NCBI GenBank assembly: GCA_012963885.1
Contig: DTUY01000212.1
Location: 32,674-68,218 of the forward strand
Direction of reading: 5' to 3'
Source: Candidatus Poribacteria bacterium
GTDB taxonomy: Bacteria > Poribacteria > WGA-4E > UBA9662
Length of the DNA: 35,545 nucleotides
Shown: positions 17,974 through 26,718 of the stretch, piece by piece
Numbering within the stretch: the stretch's first letter is position 1
Layout of the letters: every line of letters begins with the position of its first letter
Program-made: the position numbers and the translations under genes
Notes under the pieces: model-generated
The model's input: only the letters and a program-made list of their open reading frames with translations
Databases searched by the model: none
Told to the model about the DNA's origin: nothing

Positions 17974-18390
17974 TTACTCAACTCCAACCGGTATCTTGTT
18001 ACCATCCTTGGAAATTTTGACAATTCCATATTCGGCAGAGTGCTCCATTTGAAGATCCGTACCTTCTTGTACGAAATAAGACTCGATACCAAAAGTAATC
18101 TGAACTTGATCTTGGGTTTGATTGTCTCCTCGATTTCAGCCGGTAATAACCATCTACTTAGAAGCTAAGGATATCTTCAGCAGAAAAATCGAACTAAACT
18201 CGTGAAGACTGTTTTCGCCTGATCGTAATACCGATTCCACCTGATAGTTATTTACAATCTGTCTGCTTGATGACTAGCTGATATTGTGGTTCAGCCTAAC
18301 ATAATCCCCTTGTAACAAAGATCGTAAATCAACTGGAACCAATGCCAATTTTACCGTTTGACTGGTTCGAACCACAGTCTCTTACCACTC
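17974..18390 (-). pseudogene. Decayed GDYXXLXXXY-domain protein
   Basis: One minus-strand frame reads continuously from about 18381 to 17974. It gives ETVVRTSQTVKLALVPVD, then RSLLQGDYVRLNHNIS (the family's GDYxxL signature near 18309-18283), then FGIESYFVQEGTD and VKISKDGNKIPVGVE. It is interrupted by TAA (18382-18384), TAG (18274-18276), TAG (18154-18156) and TGA (18136-18138), and terminates at 17974-17976. No frameshift is needed across this length, so decay is by point nonsense changes. The likely N-terminal membrane segment upstream is no longer recognisable. Intact members are small membrane-anchored proteins of unknown function. Confidence 0.68.
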
Positions 18391-18734
18391 TGCCTGACAC
18401 CGTTCAATTCAGTGTAATGGGCAATCTGTTCTATTTTGATGTTAATCTGATTTACCTTCTATCTTCGTCAACTTTTGATAAGGTGAAAACTATCAACCGT
18501 ACAACTATGGGAATACTTTTACTTATCGAAATATGGTAAAATCGATGTTCATTCTTGCCTCTTCGATTAGGTTGTATTGATTATCTTAATTTTCAATACT
18601 AATGAGGGGTTGATAGATTGCCGTTGTCCGTTTACCACAATTGCAATGATAACCAGGTATTCGGGCTTTCATTATGCCAACAGCCTATTCACACAGGGAT
18701 CTAAACATATTTGATTACAACAGGAGAATAGTCT
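18391..18734. other. Gap before the oxidoreductase gene, no gene seen
   Basis: This sequence probably includes the lost 5' part of the GDYXXLXXXY remnant and the promoter of the 18735 gene. No convincing -35/-10 pair was found. A 12-bp palindrome tggttcgaacca lies just left of this stretch (18363-18374). Confidence 0.4.
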
Positions 18735-19793
18735 ATGAGTAACTCTCCCATCCGTTATGGTGTCGCCGGTCTTGGCAGATCCGGATGGAACATTCATGTA
18801 GCCAACATTCGTCCGCGTGATGATGCGGAACTTGCTGCTGTGGTGGATCCATTGCAGGAACGACGCCAAGAAGCTAAGACTGAGTTTGGTTGTCAGACCT
18901 ACGAAGAGCTTAGCCAAATGCTAAATCAAGAAAATATTGACGTTATTGTGGTTGCCACGCCTTCAGCCTTTCATGCCTCTGATACCATCTCAGCGTTGAA
19001 AGCTAGCAAACATGTTATCTGTGAGAAACCGATGGCGTTGAATGTTGAAGAAGCAGATCAAATGATTGCCCAAGCCAAGGAATCCAACAAGCACCTTTTC
19101 ATCCATCAGAATCGCCGGTTCGACCGACAGTTCACTCATTTGAAGAAAGTAGTGGAATCTGGACAGATCGGTCAACTCTATCATGTTCGGAACTATAGTA
19201 ATAGTTTCGTCAGGCGGGATGACTGGCAGACACTATCTAAGAATGGTGGTGGTGTGTTGAATAACACCTGTCCGCACAACTTAGACGCGATTCTTCAGTT
19301 ATTAGGTGCTCCAGTGATAAACGTTATGGGAGATCTACAGCAGATCTCTTCAGCTGGTGATGTCGAAGATCACGTCAAAGCGTTCTTACGTGCCTCAAAC
19401 GGTTGCACAGCTGATATGGAAATCACATCGGCTCAAAACATTGCAGCCGACATGCCGAGTTGGATCCTCTGCGGAAGCCATGGCACTTTAACCAGTGACG
19501 GGCGAAAATCCGTCATTCGATGGTTTGAATCAGGGGAAGATGGAGAAGTAGATGTGGTAGAAGGCGCAGCTCGGGACCGTGCTTATGCTTGGCAAGCAAA
19601 ACCACTCAACTGGCAAGAAGAGACGGTAGAAGCCAAAAGTCCAAATATCGGAAATTTTTATGATAACGTGACTAAGGTACTGCGGCATAACCACGAGATG
19701 GTCGTCACGCCAGAGTCGGTGAGAGAAGTCATCCGTGTAATTGCTGAGATACGGAAAGGAACCAAGTTCGACGGCAAGGCTACAAAAGCCTGA
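18735..19793 (+). CDS. Gfo/Idh/MocA family oxidoreductase
   Basis: A 352-residue NAD(P)-dependent oxidoreductase. The Rossmann motif is GVAGLGRSGWNIH (9-21), CEKPMA is at 96-101, and the catalytic-domain motif NGGGVLNNTCPHNLD (170-184) supplies the conserved His181 and Asp184. AGGAG sits 8 nt before the ATG. It converges with another family member, the stops being 14 nt apart. Of the four family members in this window it retains the most canonical catalytic His. Substrate unknown. Confidence 0.9.
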   Translation: MSNSPIRYGVAGLGRSGWNIHVANIRPRDDAELAAVVDPLQERRQEAKTEFGCQTYEELSQMLNQENIDVIVVATPSAFHASDTISALKASKHVICEKPMALNVEEADQMIAQAKESNKHLFIHQNRRFDRQFTHLKKVVESGQIGQLYHVRNYSNSFVRRDDWQTLSKNGGGVLNNTCPHNLDAILQLLGAPVINVMGDLQQISSAGDVEDHVKAFLRASNGCTADMEITSAQNIAADMPSWILCGSHGTLTSDGRKSVIRWFESGEDGEVDVVEGAARDRAYAWQAKPLNWQEETVEAKSPNIGNFYDNVTKVLRHNHEMVVTPESVREVIRVIAEIRKGTKFDGKATKA

Positions 19794-19806
19794 ATTCGAG
19801 TCAATC

Positions 19807-20865
19807 TCAATTTACTTCGACAGCGGCACCTTGTGCAGCGGATGTATAGATTGCGTCCGTAATTTCCTGAACCACCAAAGATTGTTCGAGACTGGTTAAA
19901 GGCTGTCGTTCCTCACGGATGGCAGTGGCAAAATCTACTAATGGACCTCCTACATGGGTAGTTGTAGAATTGTCTTCTGGATTCCAAAACGGCTTGGAAA
20001 TCACCCCTTTTTCTGTGGTTGTGCTATCATGGATGATTGATTGAGGATTAGAATCGGTCATTTTCAATTTAAGAGATCCTTTTGAGCCAATGACCTGCCA
20101 ATCTGATTCAGACTGAGCCGTCATGAATTCACCACGCTCCATGCTGAGGATAATTCCTCCCTGGCAACGAACAGTCGCCAGATAGTAGGTTTCCGCATCT
20201 GATCCCGGTGCGACATGCGATTCAAAGGATGACGGAACTGTCCAAGTCTGAGCAAAGACAGTTTCTGGCTTGAGCGTCCAGCCAGTGATGCCCAGAAGGT
20301 AATCCAGATCGTAACATCCCCAATTGACTAAGATCCCTCCACCGTTAAGGGCCTTTATCAACCGCCATGCTGGGCGTGGCGTTGTCGGTCGTTCACCTGC
20401 TGCCACGATTGCTCGACAGCGTACAACGCGTAAGTCTCCCAAACCGCCGTTTTGGATGAATTCAGTGGCAACTTGCGCGCTTTTGTGGAAACGGTTTCGT
20501 GAAGAGCAACACCCGGCTATCAGATTACCACGGGCGACAATCATTTCCCTGACTTGGTTGGTGTTTATAGCTACAGGTTTTTCCGTTAGGACATGCTTCC
20601 CTCTGGAAAAGGCTTCCAATGCCACCTGAGTCCGATATTGCGTTGGAAAAGCTAAAACCACCGCTTCAATTTCTTCGTTATCAAGCAGGTCGCTGCTGCT
20701 ACTGTAGATCTTTTTTGGTTGGAACTGTTCAACCGCCCGTTGCCGATTTTCTTCAATCAGATCAGCAGCTGCCACTAAATTGATTAAAGGGGAATTTACT
20801 GCTGTTCGCAAATGACTTGATCCGATAACGCCACATCCGATGACACCTAGTTTGACAGGTTCCAT
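19807..20865 (-). CDS. Gfo/Idh/MocA family oxidoreductase
   Basis: About 352 residues. The ORF opens at 20889, but the ATG at 20865 is preferred: GAGGA lies 8 nt upstream of it, while the first ATG has no ribosome-binding site. Motifs from the chosen start are LGVIGCGVIGSSH (6-18), TEKPVA (94-99) and NGGGILVNWGCYDLDYL (174-190), with Tyr and Asp in the catalytic motif. It lies downstream of the Ldh-family dehydrogenase on the same strand, with about 63 nt from that gene's stop to this start. This suggests a two-gene operon acting on one hydroxy-acid or sugar substrate. Confidence 0.88.
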   Translation of the reverse strand: MEPVKLGVIGCGVIGSSHLRTAVNSPLINLVAAADLIEENRQRAVEQFQPKKIYSSSSDLLDNEEIEAVVLAFPTQYRTQVALEAFSRGKHVLTEKPVAINTNQVREMIVARGNLIAGCCSSRNRFHKSAQVATEFIQNGGLGDLRVVRCRAIVAAGERPTTPRPAWRLIKALNGGGILVNWGCYDLDYLLGITGWTLKPETVFAQTWTVPSSFESHVAPGSDAETYYLATVRCQGGIILSMERGEFMTAQSESDWQVIGSKGSLKLKMTDSNPQSIIHDSTTTEKGVISKPFWNPEDNSTTTHVGGPLVDFATAIREERQPLTSLEQSLVVQEITDAIYTSAAQGAAVEVN

Positions 20866-20928
20866 TTCAGAATTCCTCACTGTTTCCATAACATGGCTAA
20901 AACTTTATGATTTATTTCGATTTATTTT

Positions 20929-21984
20929 TCAACTTTTGGTCGCATCCCACTCCCAGAAAATGTCGACTCCTAGTTCCTCGGCGATACCAGCCAAACCTTT
21001 TAGATGGTCAACGTGGAGTGGGATACCATTGGCAATCCACGCTTCATGTTTACGCCATTCAAGTTCTCCCGGAAGATAAACCTGATCTGCGTCTTCCATC
21101 GTTTTTGAAGCCTGAATAGTCTTAATTCCCTGATCGATTTCAGCTATATATTCCTCAAAGTCGGTAAAGCTGGAGACGTTGACGACCCAAAAAAAATGTT
21201 CAGAAGGTTCACCATGATTTTTGTTACAGGCCATTAACCCGCCGACCAAAGGTCCAGCAAGAATCCCCATAGTCAACGCTAACCCATATCCTCTTGGTCC
21301 AGCCGCCGGCATCAGTACCGGTCCCTGACTAGAATCTACCGTTGGTTTTCCTTCAGTGTTTAATAACCAGTCTTCCGGTATCGGTTTGCCATACATTTTC
21401 AAGGTGCTAATCTTGCCCCACGAAGAAGCGCCGCAGGCCATGTCTAACACAATTGGTTGCTCTTTTCCAGTTGGCAAAGCATAGCTTAGCGCGTTGTTAG
21501 CAGTCACCGGAGTGATTCCTCCCGGTGCCACAACAGTGGCCTTACCTGTATTAGTCGTGGAAAATCCGATCATATTCGCCTCAGCAGCCATCATGGAATA
21601 GCAGGCGGCTGCTCCAAAATGGCCCGCGTTTCGAACACCCGTTGCTGCTACGCCGACCGATTGTGCTTTTTCAATGGCCATTTTCATAGCTAACGCACTT
21701 GGAGGATGTCCTAAACCGTTGTCCCCATCGATAACCGCGAAGGCGGCACCTTCTTGAACAACATGAATCTGAGGGGTTGGATTGATCTCTTTCTTTAAAA
21801 TACTCCGTATGTACCCGGGCAACATCCGAGTTCCATGCGAATGTACATTGCGTAGATCTGTCTCCACCTGCAAATCGGCCATCAATTTGGCATGCTCCGT
21901 ACCAACTCCCGCTTTTTGATAAAGCCTCTCAGCAAATTTATGAAGTTGGTCTGATTGAACGGTAATGTCTTGGACAGTTTTCAT
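20929..21984 (-). CDS. Ldh family NAD(P)-dependent dehydrogenase (malate/ureidoglycolate/2,3-diketogulonate type)
   Basis: A 351-residue member of the Ldh_2 family, which oxidises or reduces 2-hydroxy acids such as malate, ureidoglycolate, sulfolactate or 2,3-diketo-L-gulonate; the fold is not the classical Rossmann one. The family motif SHG (49-51, with Arg45 and His48 before it) and NAGHFGAAACY (119-129), carrying the conserved His122, are both present. Also visible is PTGKEQPIVLDMACGASSWG. AGGAGA lies 5 nt before the ATG. The downstream Gfo/Idh/MocA gene suggests a shared catabolic step. The exact substrate cannot be assigned. Confidence 0.88.
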   Translation of the reverse strand: MKTVQDITVQSDQLHKFAERLYQKAGVGTEHAKLMADLQVETDLRNVHSHGTRMLPGYIRSILKKEINPTPQIHVVQEGAAFAVIDGDNGLGHPPSALAMKMAIEKAQSVGVAATGVRNAGHFGAAACYSMMAAEANMIGFSTTNTGKATVVAPGGITPVTANNALSYALPTGKEQPIVLDMACGASSWGKISTLKMYGKPIPEDWLLNTEGKPTVDSSQGPVLMPAAGPRGYGLALTMGILAGPLVGGLMACNKNHGEPSEHFFWVVNVSSFTDFEEYIAEIDQGIKTIQASKTMEDADQVYLPGELEWRKHEAWIANGIPLHVDHLKGLAGIAEELGVDIFWEWDATKS

Positions 21985-22486
21985 GATTCTCCTCTACTAG
22001 AAATAAACAAAGTTAAACTTCTTAGCGAGATAGTAGCAACCTGCGCTCAAGCAAAGGTCAATATAAATAGGTATTTTATCATTAAACTACTATCAATTAT
22101 TCTCTAATTCCAAAATTTTTTAATCTAAGTCTAAAGTTTTTTCCCATTCCAACTGATACAAAATCATCTGCAATAATTCAGATACTCTAGAAGCTAAAGA
22201 ATTAAGGAATAAACAGAGGATACGCACATGACGCCCATCAAGAGAAATGGCAAACTCAGTAGTTCGCGATTTTACAGCGTACAATCCGGGAAAGTTGGAT
22301 TCAATCTAGTAATTTCCTATTTGAAAGTCAATCCAATTCAGTCCCTAAGAAGATTTGTTGTTATGGGCACTGGGCGGCCTCCTATATACTGGGTGACGTT
22401 TTTCCCATGCAGTTGTAGTGGCTGCGTGGTCGACTCCTACTAGACGAAATGGCATTTTTCCTATATGTTTATGTTGTTGTGTTCAG
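21985..22486. other. Gap before an orphan terminator; no recognised gene
   Basis: An AT-rich upstream part is followed by a more mixed stretch at about 22220-22440. A 71-codon plus-strand ORF (22228-22443) is unrecognised; GAGG precedes it at 12 nt spacing. An unbroken minus-strand reading of about 60 codons crosses the same place and is equally unrecognised. The region could be a small RNA, a short gene or another remnant. Confidence 0.4.
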
Positions 22487-22529
22487 AAAAGAGACCTGTC
22501 TCCCCGTTTATTGGCAGGTCTCTTTTTTT
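22487..22529 (+). terminator. Strong intrinsic terminator (bidirectional)
   Basis: AAAAGAGACCTG (22487-22498) pairs perfectly with CAGGTCTCTTTT (from 22515). It is followed by a run of T, and read from the other strand it ends in TTTT after the stem. No convincing gene lies immediately upstream on the plus strand. Confidence 0.85.
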
Positions 22530-22726
22530 ATTTCAGCTGATTCTGCTAAAGCTAACCTCACTGGATTGCACAGGAGGTTAAGCTTTTAACTTATACTTGT
22601 GTGTATCACGGTAAGTAATATTGACTGATAGAAGTGAAAGTAAGGTAGGAATATGTTCAACAGTTAAATTAGTGAAAGAAGAAAAAATATTTGTGTTGAA
22701 CCAGCAATTGCTATAGATTATTAAAC

Positions 22727-22957
22727 ATGAAAAACACTGAAAACAAATATGGTAAATGGTTAATTTGGCTGATTTATATTGTCCTTTTGGCAGTTGGTGT
22801 TCCGTGGTATTGGGATTCTGGTGATAAAACCATCTGGTTCGGTTTCCCCGCCTGGGTTATGGTTGCCATCATCGTCTCATTGATCCTGTCCTGTTTAACG
22901 GCTTGGCTTTTGCAGCGTCCATGGTCAGAAACGCCTGAGGAGAATAACAACCAATGA
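22727..22957 (+). CDS. Small two-helix membrane protein, DUF3311-like symporter companion
   Basis: A 76-residue protein with two hydrophobic segments (about 11-26 and 37-62) separated by DSGDKTIWFGFPAW. This is the layout of small proteins encoded just before sodium:solute symporters (DUF3311 or YhdT-like). Its stop overlaps the symporter start by 4 nt (ATGA), so the two are translationally coupled. It probably assists assembly or activity of the symporter in the inner membrane. The family name is assigned from layout and position, not from a decisive motif. Confidence 0.7.
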   Translation: MKNTENKYGKWLIWLIYIVLLAVGVPWYWDSGDKTIWFGFPAWVMVAIIVSLILSCLTAWLLQRPWSETPEENNNQ

Positions 22958-24423
22958 CTGAAATATTACCTTTTGGTCCTGCAGCGCTGACCGTCATTTT
23001 TCTCTACATTCTTTCACTGATTGGGATTGGATGGATTGGCTACCGAGCCAGAGAAGACAATTCGATGAAGGACTTTTATCTGGCCGGCAGAGGCTTTGGA
23101 TTTTTGGTGTTGCTATTGACGCTTTACGCTACTCAATACAGCGGAAACACCCTTTTTGGTTTTACCGGTAAGACTTATCGAATTGGTTTTTCATGGGTGA
23201 TGAGCCTCCACTTTATGACAGCTATTATTGTCTGCTACCTGATTTTTGCCCCGAAATTATATCACCGAGCCAAGCAGAAGGGATTTATTACGCCGGTAGA
23301 CTTTCTAGACGACCGATTTCGATCAAATGCCATTAGTCTTATCGCTGCGTTTGTCATGATTGTGGCACTTATTAACTACGCGCTGGCTCAGTTAATGGCT
23401 ATGGGACGAGCGTTTCAAGGACTTGTCAGTATTAATCCAGTACAGGCATACATTTACGGTGTAATCTTTCTAGCTATTATCATGGGGATTTACGAGACAC
23501 TTGGTGGATTGCGAGCAGTGGCCTGGACAGATGTTATCCAAGGCTTGATTCTAATGTGCGGTTTTGCCATTATGTTGGTATTAGTCTTCAGTAAATATGG
23601 ATCTATCGGCATCGCCACAGAGCAAATTTTCCGCAATGCAGATCCGGAAATCGTAAAAAAAGCAATGCCACCTGATTGGCAACGTGTTCGGGAATGGTTG
23701 AGTTATATCTTGGTTGTCGGCCTTGGCGGAGCACTCTATCCACAAGCAATTCAAAGAATTTACGCTGCACGATCGGAAACAGTGCTGAGAAGGAGCTTGA
23801 CGGTTATGGCCTTTTTGCCTTTGACCACCACGCTGATTGCACTGATTGTTGGTGTGATGGCGATTGCTCATCATCCCGGTTTGAAAGGTGCACAAGCCGA
23901 TCAGATTTTGATGATAATTTGTCGGCAGGTACAAGCCGGGTCGACTTTTGGTTATTGGCTGGTTGTGCTTTTATTCGCAGCAGTGCTGGCAGCTATCATG
24001 TCAACAGCAGATTCGGCACTCTTAACAATATCCTCGATATTCACCAAAGATCTTTACGTTCGTTTTATAAAGCATCAACTGCCAGAAGAGAAATTAACTA
24101 AAATTGGCAAGCTAATTAGTTGGATAGTAATTGGGGTGTTGGTTGGGTTGGCCATATTACTTCAAAAGAATACGACACTGGTAAAGTTGCTGGACCGGAA
24201 ATTTGACATGCTGGTTCAGCTAGCACCAGCTTTTATGATTGGGATTAATTGGCGCGGCCTCCAAACAAAACCTGTACTAGTTGGCCTGTCAGTTGGGCTG
24301 GTAGCTGCTATCGGTCTTGCCTTATTGGGCTATGGAAAGATTGGTGGTATTCACGCAGGAATTTTTGGGTTGGGATTCAATTTATTTATCTCAGTTGGTG
24401 GCTCCATCGTTTCGAGACGATAA
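22954..24423 (+). CDS. Sodium:solute symporter family (SSS) transporter
   Basis: A 489-residue inner-membrane sodium-coupled symporter with about 13 hydrophobic segments. Family hallmarks are KDFYLAGRGFGFLVL (about residues 38-52), the ETLGGLRAVAWTDVIQG loop (about 181-197) and AAIMSTADSALLTISSIF (about 346-363). The last carries the Ser/Thr residues of the sodium site. It is coupled to the small upstream protein. The substrate may be pantothenate, proline, a monocarboxylate or a sugar and cannot be told from sequence. The nearby dehydrogenases suggest an organic acid or polyol. Confidence 0.9.
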   Translation: MTEILPFGPAALTVIFLYILSLIGIGWIGYRAREDNSMKDFYLAGRGFGFLVLLLTLYATQYSGNTLFGFTGKTYRIGFSWVMSLHFMTAIIVCYLIFAPKLYHRAKQKGFITPVDFLDDRFRSNAISLIAAFVMIVALINYALAQLMAMGRAFQGLVSINPVQAYIYGVIFLAIIMGIYETLGGLRAVAWTDVIQGLILMCGFAIMLVLVFSKYGSIGIATEQIFRNADPEIVKKAMPPDWQRVREWLSYILVVGLGGALYPQAIQRIYAARSETVLRRSLTVMAFLPLTTTLIALIVGVMAIAHHPGLKGAQADQILMIICRQVQAGSTFGYWLVVLLFAAVLAAIMSTADSALLTISSIFTKDLYVRFIKHQLPEEKLTKIGKLISWIVIGVLVGLAILLQKNTTLVKLLDRKFDMLVQLAPAFMIGINWRGLQTKPVLVGLSVGLVAAIGLALLGYGKIGGIHAGIFGLGFNLFISVGGSIVSRR

Positions 24424-24626
24424 AAGTTCGCTTTGATAGATAGGACAATTAGTTTGTCTGTCATTTGTAATTCTCTGTCAACGCCTGAATTTGTCACTTT
24501 GTGTTACCCATAATCTCGATAATTATGTTAAGCTCCGTAAATTAAATCAATAGAATTTGTTGTTGAGAAAACTGATTTTGGTTGACTATATTTTGTCAAA
24601 AGTGTTAGCGGTTAAAACCGATTTGA

Positions 24627-26456
24627 ATGTCTATGCATAAACAGAGTTGTTCAATCCTGACAGTTTTTCTTCTAACAGCCGTCGTTACAGCTGAAATAAC
24701 GCTTTCTCCGAAGATTACCCCTCAATTACTGTCGGAGACTTCCACAGGTCGAAACCGAAAAGTTTGGATACATTTTACAAACAAAGACCATTTCAAAGAA
24801 GAAGAACTGGAAAATGCAATAAGTCGATGTCAGCAAAGTATGCCAGCACGTGTCAAGTATCGCAGATTAATTCGTGCTGAACGTTGGCAAGCTGACTTTA
24901 CAGATCTTCCAGTTCATTCTGCATATATTGATCAAGTTCTTCAGATTGGTGGTCACCTGAGAAGTCGTAGTCGTTGGTTAAATGCAATCGGATTAGAAGC
25001 TAACCTACAGCAGATTATGCAGATAGAGAAACTTCCGTTTGTGCGTTCAATCACACCAATTTTGACATATACTACAAAACTTTATACAAGAACAGAATCA
25101 CAAATTCCGACTGTGCCACCTGCCAATCAATCTTACGGTGATAGTGACACCCAAATCACACAAGTTCAAGCTGACTTTCTGCATCAAAAAGGGTTTTTTG
25201 GTGCAGAAATTGTTATTGGATTGTTAGATACGGGTTTCAGTCTAAAACACACAGCAATAGCCCATGTCAATGTCATCGACCAGTATGATTTTGTCAATAA
25301 TGACAATGACACCTCGGATCAATTCAATCAGGATGATCCGAAACAAGACGAACACGGATCAATTGTTCTAGGAATTCTAGCAGGTAAGGCACCTGAACAA
25401 CTGATCGGATTAGCACATCAAGCGAGTTTTCTGTTGGCCAAAACTGAAAAAATTTCGGAAAATGGTCAGGAATTTGAACGTGTTATCGAAGAAGATTGGT
25501 GTATCGAAGGAATTGAATGGCTTGAGGGAAAAGGTGTCGACTTAATCAACTGTTCGCTTGGTTACTCAGATTGGTATAATTTTCGTGATCTAGATGGTCA
25601 AACTTCAAAACTAACAATCGCCGCAGACTTAGCCACAGAGAAGGGCGTTTTAATGGTTGTTGCGGCCGGAAACCAAGGGACCAAGCTTGGGGAGCGAATT
25701 ACAGTTCCTGCTGATGGGTTTAAAGTATTGGCTATTGGTGCAGTCAATCGAAATCAATCGATTTCTTGGTTTAGTGCAAAAGGACCAACCTATGATGGGC
25801 GCATCAAACCTGATTTTGTTGCATTAGGCGAACAGGTTACAAGCATTATTCCAGACACAAGATCCGGTTTCTCAAGTACCAATCGAGGAACTTCACTTTC
25901 ATGTGCAGTTGCGGCGGGAGCAATCTCTTTATTATTACAAGCATTTCCAAAGGCAACGACGGATCAGATTACTAATGCATTACGAGCTACCGCTGTAAAT
26001 GCGAATGACCCAAACAATAGCTACGGTTATGGGCTTATTCGAGCTAAATCAGCATTTGAAGTATTGCTCGATCAGTTCGGACATACTGGAAACATGCCAG
26101 ATCCAATTTCAATAAAACCTTTAGCTAATCTTAAACCCATCACATGGGGGAAATTGAAACCGAGTTTCGAGTTGCTCCAAAATTTCCCAAATCCTTTTAA
26201 TGCGGAAACATGGATTCCGTTTCGGCTTGGAACTGACGGTGAAATGAAATTAAGTATCTACAGTTCTAGTGGGAGTCTAATTCAAACTGTCGATGTCGGC
26301 CATCTTGAACCCGGAAACTATACTTCTCGCCAACGGGCAATATACTGGAATGGCCAAAATTACCGAAGAGAAGATGTAGTAAGTGGAGTGTACTTTTGTG
26401 TGTTGCAGGTTTTAGGGGAATCTGCTCAGACTAGTCAGCTTATTTTATTAAAATGA
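24627..26456 (+). CDS. Secreted S8 family serine peptidase (subtilase) with T9SS sorting domain
   Basis: A 609-residue secreted protease. A signal peptide (hydrophobic 8-22, ending TAE) is followed by an inhibitor-like or spacer part. The subtilisin domain has the catalytic triad D201 (IGLLDTGFS), H243 (DEHGSIV) and S423 (NRGTSLSCAVAAG), with oxyanion Asn349 (AAGNQG). The C-terminal 95 residues begin LLQNFPNPFNAETWIPFRL and end VVSGVYFCVLQV...LILLK. This is the type IX sorting-domain pattern that directs outer-membrane translocation and surface attachment or release. The ETWIP variant is what I associate with Poribacteria. No Shine-Dalgarno is visible; ATG 24633 is an alternative start. Confidence 0.9.
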   Translation: MSMHKQSCSILTVFLLTAVVTAEITLSPKITPQLLSETSTGRNRKVWIHFTNKDHFKEEELENAISRCQQSMPARVKYRRLIRAERWQADFTDLPVHSAYIDQVLQIGGHLRSRSRWLNAIGLEANLQQIMQIEKLPFVRSITPILTYTTKLYTRTESQIPTVPPANQSYGDSDTQITQVQADFLHQKGFFGAEIVIGLLDTGFSLKHTAIAHVNVIDQYDFVNNDNDTSDQFNQDDPKQDEHGSIVLGILAGKAPEQLIGLAHQASFLLAKTEKISENGQEFERVIEEDWCIEGIEWLEGKGVDLINCSLGYSDWYNFRDLDGQTSKLTIAADLATEKGVLMVVAAGNQGTKLGERITVPADGFKVLAIGAVNRNQSISWFSAKGPTYDGRIKPDFVALGEQVTSIIPDTRSGFSSTNRGTSLSCAVAAGAISLLLQAFPKATTDQITNALRATAVNANDPNNSYGYGLIRAKSAFEVLLDQFGHTGNMPDPISIKPLANLKPITWGKLKPSFELLQNFPNPFNAETWIPFRLGTDGEMKLSIYSSSGSLIQTVDVGHLEPGNYTSRQRAIYWNGQNYRREDVVSGVYFCVLQVLGESAQTSQLILLK

Positions 26457-26459
26457 CAA

Positions 26460-26510
26460 AGGACAAGATATACTTTTACCTACCCCCATAAGTACGGTAT
26501 ATCTTGTCCT
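26460..26510 (+). terminator. Hairpin directly after the subtilase stop
   Basis: AGGACAAGATATAC (26460-26473) pairs perfectly with GTATATCTTGTCCT (26497-26510), starting 3 nt past the stop codon. No T-run follows, so it may stabilise the 3' end or act as a weak terminator. Confidence 0.55.
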
Positions 26511-26668
26511 CTGATTAAGAACACTGTTTCGTGCTCACCTCAACTGGAGCACAATTGATGCCAAGTCGTTTGTTTCGTGAATTGATAGTATAAATGGGCT
26601 TTTAGAGAAGTGTTGTCAGTCTCAAATTTATGTTTTTGTTCACTATGTGTGTGCACTATTTCATACAC

Positions 26669-26697
26669 TTGTATCTCTCATCAATCTCTGTTATACT
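26669..26697 (+). promoter_or_regulatory. Sigma-70-like promoter of the 85-residue protein
   Basis: TTGTAT (26669-26674), a 17-bp spacer and TATACT (26692-26697) form a good promoter. The expected start of transcription is near 26704, giving a leader of about 15 nt that still contains AGAGG (26705-26709). Confidence 0.55.
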
Positions 26698-26718
26698 TAA
26701 AAACAGAGGTATCTTGAT

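Noticed and set aside
18355..18420. tRNA-like T-arm (GGTTCGAACC) with a D-arm-like stretch nearby
   Set aside because: The spacing between the two elements is far too short for a tRNA, no acceptor stem pairs, and the bases fall in or beside the GDYXXLXXXY remnant.
5800..20889. The four Gfo/Idh/MocA genes as a tandem duplication
   Set aside because: They share only the family motifs, differ in the catalytic-domain signature and lie in different orientations, so they are old paralogues.
22020..22070. TTGACC on the minus strand as -35 of the Ldh/oxidoreductase operon
   Set aside because: No acceptable -10 lies at 16-18 bp; the nearest TACTAT is at 20 bp.
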